From assembly GCA_900016875.1 (NCBI GenBank), contig FCNR01000054.1:62001-126000 (forward strand): a DNA stretch of 64,000 nt. The letters run 5' to 3'. Source of the DNA: Eubacteriaceae bacterium CHKCI004 (GTDB lineage: Bacteria > Bacillota > Clostridia > Lachnospirales > Lachnospiraceae). The notes beneath the pieces are model-generated. The model was not told the origin of the DNA and did not search any database. It saw nothing but the letters and a program-made list of their open reading frames with translations. Each line of letters opens with the position of its first letter. The first letter of the stretch is position 1. The position numbers and the translations under genes were made by a program. Of this stretch, positions 26,272-35,700 are shown one piece after another.

Positions 26272-27624
26272 ATGCTTGAAATGATACATGGAAATCGGGA
26301 GACCATGCTGAAATACAGCCCTCCCGTTACGGAAAAAGAGAGTATCTTCATGAAAGACGCCGCATGGCCGACGCCGTTTCTGCCGGGGCTGGAGTACAAT
26401 AGTCCGGCCCACGGGACCTGGAATATCGTACACACGGGGATGCTCATTCCGGGTTCTCATCAGATTTATGTGTGCGCGGCCAACTGTAACCGGGGCGTGG
26501 TGCTGACGGCGGCGGAAATGAATGCTGCGGACCGCTTTTCCACCATTGCTGTCAAAGAAGATGACATCACTAACGGGCAGATGGAAGAACTGGTCATTGA
26601 CGGCGTGTCGGAGATTTTGCATAAATTAAAACGAAAACCAACGGTTGTTTTGCTATTTACAGTCTGTATCCACCATTTTATGGGATGTGACCTGGAATAC
26701 ATTTACAGAACGCTGCGGGAACGTTTTCCGGAGCAGCGGTTTGTGGACTGCTATATGGACCCGATCATGCAGAAAGGCGGCATGACGCCGGATCAGAAGC
26801 TGCGTATCGCGATGTATGATTGTTTGGAAAAGCGGCCGAAAAATCTGAAGCAGGTGAGTATCGTGGGCAACGATTTGACCCTGCAGCCGGACTGTGAGAT
26901 TCTGTCTATGCTGAGGGAAGGCGGCTATGCGGTGAAGGATATTACCACCTGCGAGACATTTGAGGAATACCTTTCCATGTCGGAAAGCGTGCTGAACATC
27001 GCCACCTACCCGTCGGCAAAGGCGGGCGGGGAGAAGCTGTCCGACCGGCTGGAGACGGATTTTCTCTACCTGCCGCAGACCTTTGATTATGAAGAGATAG
27101 ACGGGGAGCTCTCTTTACTGGCGGACACGCTGGGCTTTTCGATGCCGGATACCGCTTCGCTTCGGAAGAAATGTGAAGAGAAGCTGAATGAGACGAGGGA
27201 GCTCCTTGACGGTATGCCGGTGGCCATCGATGCGGCGGCTGTGCCGAGGGTGCTGGGACTGGCCCGTCTGCTTTTGGAACATGGTTTTTCGGTGACGCAT
27301 GTTTATGCGGACAGTTTTTCGCCGGAAGAAGAAGAGGCGTACCGCTGGCTTCGAAGCTATGCACCGGAGCTTACGGTCTGCGCTACCATCCACACCGGCA
27401 TGCGGGTTATTGCGCGGCGGCCGGAGAGGGTGCTTGCCATCGGACAGAAAGCGGCCTACTTCCACCAGACCGGACATTTTGTCAACATGGTGGAGGGCGG
27501 CGGACTTCACGGCTACGCCGGCATCTGCGGGCTTTGTGAAAAGATACAGGAAGCGTTTTATCATACGAAGGACACGAAGGATTTGATCGTGCGAAAAGGA
27601 TTGGGGTGTGTCAGCTGCATATGA
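26272..27624 (+). CDS. NifD-like nitrogenase component 1 protein, paralogue 2
   Basis: A 450-residue nitrogenase component 1 superfamily protein, homologous to the one at 16881 (shared EEYLSM..E block near residue 225 and the Cys-site layout). Candidate cluster ligands are Cys68/Cys72 (YVCAANCNRG) and Cys132/Cys139 (FTVCIHHFMGCD). The C terminus ends GLGCVSCI with a CVSC pair (Cys446, Cys449), echoing the N-terminal CVSC of paralogue 1. A GYAGICGLC segment near the end adds more cysteines. Ribosome site GAGGAGAA. The stop overlaps the start of the next gene (ATGA), so stoichiometric coupling with the NifK-like fusion is expected. Confidence 0.87.
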   Translation: MLEMIHGNRETMLKYSPPVTEKESIFMKDAAWPTPFLPGLEYNSPAHGTWNIVHTGMLIPGSHQIYVCAANCNRGVVLTAAEMNAADRFSTIAVKEDDITNGQMEELVIDGVSEILHKLKRKPTVVLLFTVCIHHFMGCDLEYIYRTLRERFPEQRFVDCYMDPIMQKGGMTPDQKLRIAMYDCLEKRPKNLKQVSIVGNDLTLQPDCEILSMLREGGYAVKDITTCETFEEYLSMSESVLNIATYPSAKAGGEKLSDRLETDFLYLPQTFDYEEIDGELSLLADTLGFSMPDTASLRKKCEEKLNETRELLDGMPVAIDAAAVPRVLGLARLLLEHGFSVTHVYADSFSPEEEEAYRWLRSYAPELTVCATIHTGMRVIARRPERVLAIGQKAAYFHQTGHFVNMVEGGGLHGYAGICGLCEKIQEAFYHTKDTKDLIVRKGLGCVSCI

Positions 27625-29627
27625 AACAGGTATCCGTAATCATATCAACGTATACGGCGGACGTCTCGGGCGTCTGCTCCGCCCTCTATGAGCTGGGCGG
27701 TATGGTGGTCATCCACGATCCTTCCGGATGCAATTCCACCTACAATACCCACGATGAACCCCGCTGGTACGACCAGGACAGTCTGGTGTTCATCTCCGGT
27801 CTGTCAGAGATTGACGCCATCATGGGAAATGACGAGAAGTTTATTGATGATATCGTGCGGGCGGCGAAAGACCTGTCCCCACGGTTCATCGCTCTGGTCC
27901 GCACTCCGGTGCCGATGATGATCGGGACGGACTTTGAGGCCATCCGGGATATCATCGCCCAGGAGACCGGACTGCCGGTTTTCTATTTTGCCACCAACGG
28001 CATGCATTCCTACGTGCAGGGCGCGGGGATGGCGCTGGAGGCAGTGGCGCGGTCCATGGTTGCGGAGCCGCCGGAGAGGACGGTTGAGTTGGCAGACGCC
28101 TCGCTTTCCAGGCCGCCCCGCCGGAAAATTAACCTGCTGGGCGTGACGCCGCTGGACTTTTCCATCAACGGAACCCTGTCCTCCATGCGCGCCTTTTTTG
28201 AAGCCCATGACTGCGAGATCATAAGTACCTTCGCCATGGGCAGCAGCCCTGAGGAGATCGCCCGGGCAGGAGAGGCAGAGGTCAATGTGGTGGTATCTTC
28301 CGTGGGACTGCCGGCGGCAAAGACGCTGCGGGAGCAATTTGGCACGCCGTATGTGGTCGGCATGCCGATGGAACCTTTCGCAGATGAGCTGCTAGCCTGC
28401 CTGGAAGAAGCGAGACGGGACGGAGTGTGCCGGGCAGCTTACCATGAGGAGGATGCTGGCCAGGATAACCCTTCCGCCGCCCGGCAATCTGTCCGTACGG
28501 AAGCTTCCGCCGCCGCGCCGGTGTATCTCATCGGTGAAGCTGTCATCAGTCAGTCACTGGCGAGAGCCGTCAGCGAAAGCTACGGCTGCCGGACTAAAGT
28601 GCTCTGTCCGCTGGAGACAGAGAAAGAGCTTCTGGAAGAGGGACTTTGTCTTTCTGTGGACAGTGAAGAGGAGATTGCAGAGATTCTTGCCGACGCGGCG
28701 GGAATCATTGCCGATCCCATGTATGAACCAATCTGCCCGGAAGGGGTGCCGTTTTATCCACTGCCTCACGAGGCATTTTCCGGCAGAATCTACCGGAAGC
28801 AGATTCCGGATCTGACGGATGTTCGGTTCCTCGCCCGCTGGATGGAGGAAAATGGATTGTCAGAAGGACGGTTTTCCAGAACGGAGATGCTGGTGGGCGA
28901 AGAAGGAATGCGGCGGCTCCGGGAAGCCCGGGTGGCCGTGTTCGGCGTGGGCGGAGTTGGCGGTTACGTGGTGGAAGCTCTGGCAAGAAGCGGGGTCGGC
29001 GCCTTTGATTTGATTGACAACGACCGGGTGAACCGTTCCAACCTGAACCGGCAGATTATCGCCACCGAGGCGACCATAGGGCGGAAAAAAGTAGAAGTGA
29101 TGCGGGAGCGGATTCTCTCCATCAACCCGGATGCCAGTGTGACGATGCATCCTTGCTTTTATCTGCCGGAGAAGGCGGACGAATTTGACTTTTCTTCGTA
29201 TTCCTACGTGGTGGACGCCATAGATACCGTGACGGCCAAGATCGACATTATCATGCAGGCGCAGAAGGCGGGCGTTCCGGTCATCAGCTGCATGGGCGCC
29301 GGCAATAAGCTGGACCCTTCCCGGTTTGAGGTGACGGACATTTATAAAACGTCCGTCTGTCCGCTGGCCAAGGTCATGCGCCGGGAGCTGAAAAAACGGG
29401 GCGTTAAGAAACTGAAGGTGGTCTATTCCAGAGAAGAAGCCATCAAGACCGGCTCCCGCACGCCGGGAAGCATCGCCTTTGTGCCGTCGGTGGCAGGATT
29501 GACCGCCGCCGGGGAGGTGGTAAAAGATCTTCTCACCGGCGTTGGAGAGTGCGCCGGTTCTAAAGGTGCGAACCGCCCGGAAGAGCTGCGTTGTCAAGAG
29601 GGAGCGAACCGCCCCCAGGAACCATAA
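27621..29627 (+). CDS. NifK-like protein fused to a TcdA/ThiF-type E1 enzyme
   Basis: A 668-residue fusion. Residues 1-412 are a nitrogenase component 1 subunit like that at 18550, with Cys37 in DPSGCNSTYNTHDEPRW; its second site is cysteine-free (RTPVPMMIGTD). Residues about 413-655 are a complete E1-like enzyme of the TcdA/CsdL class (tRNA t6A dehydratase): GRFSRTEMLVGEEG, ATP-binding GVGGVGG at 442-448, DNDRVNRSNLNRQI and SCMGAGNKLDPS. At the junction GGAGG (28844-28848) stands 8 bases before an in-frame TTG (28857), which would start a normal-length TcdA, so a separate product is also possible. The start ATG 27621 overlaps the nifD-like stop. The C-terminal tail holds two GANRP motifs. 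Confidence 0.85.
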   Translation: MKQVSVIISTYTADVSGVCSALYELGGMVVIHDPSGCNSTYNTHDEPRWYDQDSLVFISGLSEIDAIMGNDEKFIDDIVRAAKDLSPRFIALVRTPVPMMIGTDFEAIRDIIAQETGLPVFYFATNGMHSYVQGAGMALEAVARSMVAEPPERTVELADASLSRPPRRKINLLGVTPLDFSINGTLSSMRAFFEAHDCEIISTFAMGSSPEEIARAGEAEVNVVVSSVGLPAAKTLREQFGTPYVVGMPMEPFADELLACLEEARRDGVCRAAYHEEDAGQDNPSAARQSVRTEASAAAPVYLIGEAVISQSLARAVSESYGCRTKVLCPLETEKELLEEGLCLSVDSEEEIAEILADAAGIIADPMYEPICPEGVPFYPLPHEAFSGRIYRKQIPDLTDVRFLARWMEENGLSEGRFSRTEMLVGEEGMRRLREARVAVFGVGGVGGYVVEALARSGVGAFDLIDNDRVNRSNLNRQIIATEATIGRKKVEVMRERILSINPDASVTMHPCFYLPEKADEFDFSSYSYVVDAIDTVTAKIDIIMQAQKAGVPVISCMGAGNKLDPSRFEVTDIYKTSVCPLAKVMRRELKKRGVKKLKVVYSREEAIKTGSRTPGSIAFVPSVAGLTAAGEVVKDLLTGVGECAGSKGANRPEELRCQEGANRPQEP

Positions 29628-29664
29628 AAACAGTCACAAAACCAGAAGAAACGAGGGGAAATCT

Positions 29665-30702
29665 ATGGAAATCGCCAGGCGGTTCATAAAAGAAAGAATT
29701 TTGTCCCGGGATGAATTTGTTCTGCTCTTACAGCAATCCGGGGACGCAGATGTCCGGGAAATGCTTCGTCAGGAGGCGTTTGCACTCTGCAGAAAATATT
29801 ACGGAAACAAGGTGTATATCCGTGGACTGATCGAGTTTACCAATTACTGTAAGAATAACTGCTATTACTGCGGCATCCGACGGGATAATCGCAATGTCCG
29901 GCGTTACCGCCTGACGGAAGAGGAGATTCTGTCCTGCTGCCGGGAAGGCTATGCTCTCGGATACCGCACCTTTGTACTACAGGGCGGAGATGATCCGTAT
30001 TTTACCGATGAGCGGATGACAGAGCTGATCCGGCGGATCAAAGAGAATCATCCCGACTGCGCCATCACCCTGTCCATCGGGGAGAGGGAGAAGGAGAGCT
30101 ACCGGAAGTTCAGGGAAGCGGGAGCGGACCGATATCTGCTTCGTCATGAGACGGCGGACGAAGCCCATTATCGCAGTCTGCACCCGCAGGAAATGAGTCT
30201 TTCCCACCGGATGAAGTGCCTGTACGATCTGAAAGAGCTTGGCTATCAGGTGGGTGCGGGATTTATGGTGGGGTCGCCGGGACAGACTCTTGTAAATATT
30301 GCGGATGATCTGTTGTTTTTGCATCGTCTTCAGCCGGAGATGGTGGGAATCGGTCCCTTCATTCCGCACCATGATACCAGGTATGCAGGCGAGAAGGCGG
30401 GAAGTGTGGATATGACCATCTTTCTTCTTTCGGTCATAAGAATTCTGCTGCCGAAAGTCCTGCTTCCGGCGACGACAGCTCTTGGCACTATGGATCCCTT
30501 CGGACGGGAGAAAGGCCTTCTGGCGGGAGCCAACGTGGTTATGCCAAATCTTTCTCCGGAGAAAAACAGAAAAGATTACAGTCTTTACGATAATAAAATC
30601 TGTACCGGAGAGGAAGCGGCGCAGAGTATCGCCGCTCTCAGAAAAAAAGTGGAATCCGTGGGGTGTCAGGTTGTGACGGACCGGGGGGATGCCCTGAGAT
30701 AG
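29665..30702 (+). CDS. hydE: [FeFe]-hydrogenase maturase HydE, radical SAM
   Basis: A 345-residue radical SAM TIM-barrel enzyme. The SAM-cluster motif is Cys62-Cys66-Cys69 in NYCKNNCYYCG. Family features follow closely: RDNRNVRRYRLTEEEI, LQGGDDPYF, LRHETADEAHYRSLHP, GAGFMVGSPGQT and VGIGPFIPHHDT. In [FeFe] hydrogenase assembly HydE acts on the Fe(CN)(CO)2-cysteine unit made by HydG. No HydG, HydF or hydrogenase is in the window. The start at 29665 follows GAGGGGA. It is the last gene before a strong terminator and lies 37 bases after the NifK-like/TcdA fusion. Confidence 0.92.
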   Translation: MEIARRFIKERILSRDEFVLLLQQSGDADVREMLRQEAFALCRKYYGNKVYIRGLIEFTNYCKNNCYYCGIRRDNRNVRRYRLTEEEILSCCREGYALGYRTFVLQGGDDPYFTDERMTELIRRIKENHPDCAITLSIGEREKESYRKFREAGADRYLLRHETADEAHYRSLHPQEMSLSHRMKCLYDLKELGYQVGAGFMVGSPGQTLVNIADDLLFLHRLQPEMVGIGPFIPHHDTRYAGEKAGSVDMTIFLLSVIRILLPKVLLPATTALGTMDPFGREKGLLAGANVVMPNLSPEKNRKDYSLYDNKICTGEEAAQSIAALRKKVESVGCQVVTDRGDALR

Positions 30703-30789
30703 ACGGGATCAGACCGAAGAAAGCGTCCAACGACGAAAAGAGCGTCCGATGAAAGGAAGACTGCCGGAAAAAAGAAATATAGACAGCGT

Positions 30790-30831
30790 AAAATGCCAGA
30801 TGAACAAAAAATATGTTATCTGGCATTTTTT
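30790..30831 (+). terminator. Terminator closing the nitrogenase-like cluster
   Basis: AAAATGCCAGAT pairs with ATCTGGCATTTT over a 16-base loop, with the T run continuing to 30831. This marks the end of the transcription unit that finishes with hydE. Confidence 0.85.
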
Positions 30832-30856
30832 AGGTGGTCAAACATTACGGATTGCG

Positions 30857-30886
30857 TTGACACCATTCTCCGGCAGGTTGTATAAT
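30857..30886 (+). promoter_or_regulatory. Promoter of the kinase/LRR operon
   Basis: Consensus TTGACA (30857-30862) and TATAAT (30881-30886) with an 18-base spacer, 32 bases before the kinase start. Confidence 0.75.
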
Positions 30887-30918
30887 TTAAGAAATATAAT
30901 GGTTTTCGGAGAGAGTAT

Positions 30919-32715
30919 ATGAAAGAATTTACAAACAGGCTGGCCGATAACGCAGGTACTCTGCTGGCATTTTTTGTGCTGCTGGCGGCAGTATTGGCGG
31001 CGGTCTGTCTGATAAAATATATATTTCGGAAAAGAACGGAGAAAAATGGACAGATCAGGGAGGCGCGACGTCTGTATTCCTTCCTGTCAGATAATCCTTT
31101 TCAGGTGTATATTCTGGTCAGAGGCGCGGATGCTTTCCCTCTTTTTGTGTCTGATAATGTGGAGAAAATATTTGGTCTGGAGAAAAATGATATCTGTACC
31201 GATGTTTTTGCATTTGTCAGGTGTATGGAAGAAGAAGAGATTGGAAATCTTAAAGAACTTTTCAGAGGCTGGGACAGAAAGCAGCCGCTGGAGGCGGATT
31301 TTTCTTATGTAAACAGAAGGACAGAGAGCCGGGGAGATGCATTTCTGAGGGTTGGTTACGCGGAAGATGAGGATATTTATACTATTGTCATGGAGGATAT
31401 TTCCAGGCGAAAGGCAATGGAGAACAGACTGCGGGAGGAGCTTTCCCGTGCCAGAGCGGAGAATGACGCCAAGACGGAGTTTCTCTCAGAGATGTCTCAT
31501 GAGATTCGTACTCCGATGAACGGGATTCTGGGGCTTCTGGAACTTGCGAAAATGGAAATATCCAATACTGAGGCAGTGCAGGAATACCTGGACAAGACAC
31601 AGAATCTGGCCCGGTTTCTGCTGCATTTAATCCATGACATTCTGGATCTGACACGCATTGAGAGCGGTAAAATTGAGCTGCAGCAGGAGAGCTTTGATCT
31701 GATTGCCGTGGCGCAGAAAATGCGGACTATGTTTCAGAAAACAATTGAGGAAAAGGAACTTCATTTCGAACTGAGGGTGGAGGGCTTCGATGTCCGCCGG
31801 GTCATCGGTGACGAAATGCGCCTGAGTCAGGTCGTTATCAATTTTCTGTCCAATGCGGTGAAGTTTACAGATCCGGGAGGCAGCGTCATTCTTACTTTCC
31901 GCCAGATGGAAAAGATTGATAATCACCTCCGCCTGATGATTCAGGTGAGGGATACGGGAAAGGGGATTGAGCCAGAGTTTGTGAGTCACATTTTCCGCCC
32001 GTTTGAGCAGGAAAGCAGCATGATTGCTAAAAAATACGGCGGCAGCGGCCTGGGAATGTCTATCGCGGATAATCTGATTCGTCAGATGGGCGGACAGATT
32101 GTCATTGACAGCGAGGTGGGAAAAGGCAGTGATTTCACGGTGTTTCTTTCTTTGCCTGTGGCAGAGACGGAACAGACCGGCACCGCCGGAGAAGGCAGCC
32201 ATGAGCTGCGGCAGGATGCCGGAACAACGAACGAGGAAGAAGAACTGCGGTATCTGAAGAACGCTCATGTTTTATTGGCGGAAGATAACGATATCAATGC
32301 ACGTATTACCATGGCGATTCTGGAGAAAGCAGGCGTTCGCACGGATCGCGTTCTTAACGGAAGGCAGGCAGTGGAGATTTTTAAGGACAGCGAAGAAGGT
32401 TTTTATGATGTGATACTGATGGATATCCAGATGCCGGAGATGGACGGCTGGGAAGCTACCAGACAGATACGGGAGCTGGACCGGAAGGATGCCCGGCTTA
32501 TACCGGTTTATGCGCTCTCGGCCAATTCCTATGTGGAAGACCAGAGACGTTCTCTGGCGGCAGGAATGGATGATCATATTGCCAAGCCGATTGACTTTAA
32601 TGTACTGAAGAAAAAAATGGGTGCTGCAATTCGAAATGCGCGCAACGCATGGAATGCTGTCCGGACCAATGATATGGGAGTGACAGCGGAGAAACAAGGG
32701 GAGTATGGGGAATGA
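30919..32715 (+). CDS. Membrane-bound hybrid sensor histidine kinase
   Basis: A 598-residue hybrid kinase. One membrane segment (about 13-36) is followed by a PAS-like region (about 45-165), HisKA with phospho-His194 (SHEIRTPMNG), HATPase with the N-box-like NFLSNAVKFTD, DTGKGI and GGSGLGMSI, and a C-terminal receiver domain with phospho-Asp502 (LMDIQMPEMDGWE). There is no extracellular sensor domain of note and no output regulator in the window, so the signal may be intracellular. Its stop overlaps the start of the giant LRR gene. Confidence 0.9.
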   Translation: MKEFTNRLADNAGTLLAFFVLLAAVLAAVCLIKYIFRKRTEKNGQIREARRLYSFLSDNPFQVYILVRGADAFPLFVSDNVEKIFGLEKNDICTDVFAFVRCMEEEEIGNLKELFRGWDRKQPLEADFSYVNRRTESRGDAFLRVGYAEDEDIYTIVMEDISRRKAMENRLREELSRARAENDAKTEFLSEMSHEIRTPMNGILGLLELAKMEISNTEAVQEYLDKTQNLARFLLHLIHDILDLTRIESGKIELQQESFDLIAVAQKMRTMFQKTIEEKELHFELRVEGFDVRRVIGDEMRLSQVVINFLSNAVKFTDPGGSVILTFRQMEKIDNHLRLMIQVRDTGKGIEPEFVSHIFRPFEQESSMIAKKYGGSGLGMSIADNLIRQMGGQIVIDSEVGKGSDFTVFLSLPVAETEQTGTAGEGSHELRQDAGTTNEEEELRYLKNAHVLLAEDNDINARITMAILEKAGVRTDRVLNGRQAVEIFKDSEEGFYDVILMDIQMPEMDGWEATRQIRELDRKDARLIPVYALSANSYVEDQRRSLAAGMDDHIAKPIDFNVLKKKMGAAIRNARNAWNAVRTNDMGVTAEKQGEYGE

Positions 32716-35700
32716 AAAAATTAAAAGAGTATTTACAGAAGAAAAAGGGAGCCTTGCCGATGCTCACGCCAGTGACAGCGGTTGTGATTTTATGCCTTGT
32801 CATTGCCATGCAGGCGGAAAAGCTTCAGAATATGTTTGATCCGGATTCCTTTGTATCAAAAGAAGAGCAGAAAGAAACATTTGATCCCAGCGGCTATGGG
32901 CTGAAAGAAGATGGAGAAAAACAGGGGGAGGAAGACAGCACCGAAGATTCCTTTGAACAGGAGGATCAGGAGCAGAGAAAAATGCAGAATCCTGCTGCAG
33001 ATTATTTTGGAAACCGGGCCGGAGGGAAGAACACAGAAGATCAGGAGAAACCGGCGGAGAAAATCGTTTATGTGGATCATAAAGCCGGGGAAGGTATGGA
33101 GCGGCAGACTGGAACCGGGGACGCCGGGGGTTCGGCAGACGGCCAGATTCCGGGTGGAACCGGAAATGGCGGCAGGAAAGAGAACACGGACGATACGCAG
33201 GAAGGAAGTAACAGTACTCCTGGAGATGCCACATCTCCGGAGACCGGAGACGATGAAAATGAACCGGGTGAATCCGGAGACGGCGGAGAAGAGGAGCCGG
33301 ATGACAGTGAAGATGAAGATACGGTCTGGACGGTGGACTCTCTCTCTGTGTCTTATTACAGAAATCAGGATGCGGTATCTTTCTATAAAGAACAGGTGCC
33401 GTCGGAATCTTATGTCCGCGGCAATATTACAGTCACTTCTCACTGGGTGGATAAGAACAATCCGTCCAATACAAGGACGAAAGAAGAGACGGAATTTGTG
33501 CTGGAATCTATTCCGGAAAAATATGACCACAGACTCACAGATGAGGATGTCAATCAGAGCTTCACGCTGAAGATCACCTGTCAGGGGCTGACAGATACCG
33601 TCATCTGTGTCATAAAAAATGATTACATACGATTTACGGGAATGCGTGTGCATTATGATTCATCCCCGGTATATGTGACCGGAGAGACTTTGTTTCAGGG
33701 GGAAGAAGTTAATGACGCACCCATAAAAAATGCCATAACACTGGATGTGTATGGAAGAACAGTGCAGGGAGGACAGGATGTTTATCTGCCTGATGAGAGT
33801 AATTATCAGGTGTCATTCAAGGAAGAAACCGGCGGTGTGGCGTCCAAGAAGGAGGACGGGAGTCAGTGGGAAGCGAGTATCTTATACTGCGGCGCCGGGG
33901 AAGGTTCCACAGTGGTGCTGCGGGGGACAGACGCCGTCCGTTACAGCGTCAGAGACTACAAACTTACAGTCATGTATGATGAACATACGGTACTTGACAC
34001 CATATACACCGATGACAAAACCGTGGTGCTGAACGGAACTTACGACGGCCGTTGCCCATATAACGAAATGGTGCGTAAGCTGCAGGAAAATGGGAAATAT
34101 ACGACGAATGAAGAAGGGTATCTGACGGAGCTGTTCTATGGATGGTCATCGCAGTATCCGGCTTCGGTGGAAACAAGGGAGATTTCCTATACATTTAAAG
34201 ACGGACAGCATACGCAGGTGATGTATGCGATTCCTCTCGCCCCGATGCTGGAAAAAGGATATCTGGTGAAGACGAGGGGAGACGATCAGATTCTCACCGG
34301 ATATGTGCCGGAAGAGAAAACAAGCCGGCTGGATATTCCTTACGGGATTACAAGTGTTGATTTAAACGAGTCGTTCAAAATATCAAAAGAAGCGGAAAAT
34401 GTCGAGACACTTGCTTTGTCCGCCACAGTCAACAGTGTGGATTTGTCTGTTGCCGGGCAGAAGTTTCCGAAACTTTCGGAATATTCTGTGCAGCCGCTGA
34501 CAGATGGCGAGACGGAGAGCACAGAGAAAAATCACATTTTCAGCGCAGAAAACGGCCTGCTGTACTCAGCAGATAAAAGTACGCTCTGGAAAGTACCGGC
34601 GGCTTGTCAGAGTTTTACAGTGAATGAAAAAGTGGAGACGGTTACCGAGGGAGCGCTGGCTGACGCAGCCGCAGGAGTGGGAAAAGAGACTCTGCGCATA
34701 AAAATGCTTGCCGAAAATCCGCCGGAGCTTCAGCGGACGGAGAAGACTCCTGTGTTTGGCGGCGCCTCCTGCCAGGTGCAGGTGGAAGTCCCAAAGACCG
34801 CAGAGAGCGTCATTGAGGATTTAGTTTATAAACGCTATGTATCTGCCTGGGGAGAAATTTTCGACGATGAGTTCGGAAAAACTGGCACTGCGGCAGAAAG
34901 TATAGAGGCTGAAGGCGGAACAGAGGGCCGGTATGAAAATAATGGAGGCGACGTCTATCTGATTTCCGGTGACTGCCGAAGTCTGGCGTTCATCACCAGA
35001 GCCGAAAAAGCTATTTATGATGTGCCGGAAGATGCGCAGGCGATTGCGCCGTATGCCTTTGCGGAAGCAGAGGGAGTCCGGTTTGTCAATGTCGGAGAAA
35101 ATATAGAAAAGCTGGAGAGCTGCAGTTTCGCAGGTGTCAAAACATCTTCTCTGCAGGGAGTGCAGATCAACAGTGAAAGTACCATGGAACTTGGAGAAAA
35201 TCTGGCAGGAGAGCAGGCGCCGCGGGAGATAAGGTTCTATATTTCGCTGGCGCAGAATGAAGCTTCCGGATGGATAAAGAGACTGACAAAAGATTACGGG
35301 GCAGAAACGGCGGAACGCATGCTGACACTGGCAGAGGGAACATTATGTATCGATGAACAGGGGTGTGCGTATCTGGAGCAGGACGATCACAGCCTTATGC
35401 TGTGCAGCGCGCCGGAGGAACTGTCAGAATATGAAGTCCCGGAGGGATATACGGTGACGGAGATTGCTGCCGGCGCTTTTGCATGGTGCGGTAATCTTTC
35501 CTATCTGGAACTGCCCGATGTGAACAAAGTAGGAAAAAATGCTTTTAAAAATTGTACAGACCTTGAAATTCTCGTGCTGAGCAATCCGGCTTTGTCAGAA
35601 TGTGCCGATGCTTTTGCCGGCTGTGACTCGCTGGAAACCGTTCTTCTGGGAAATGAGGAACTGAAGCCGGAGCTGCCGGAGAAAACAGAGCTTCTGGCGG

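Noticed and set aside
15873-30702. True nitrogen-fixation (nif) cluster
   Set aside because: NifB, NifE, NifN, NifU/NifS-type and Mo genes are absent, and the NifD/K-like proteins are short with an incomplete P-cluster cysteine set.
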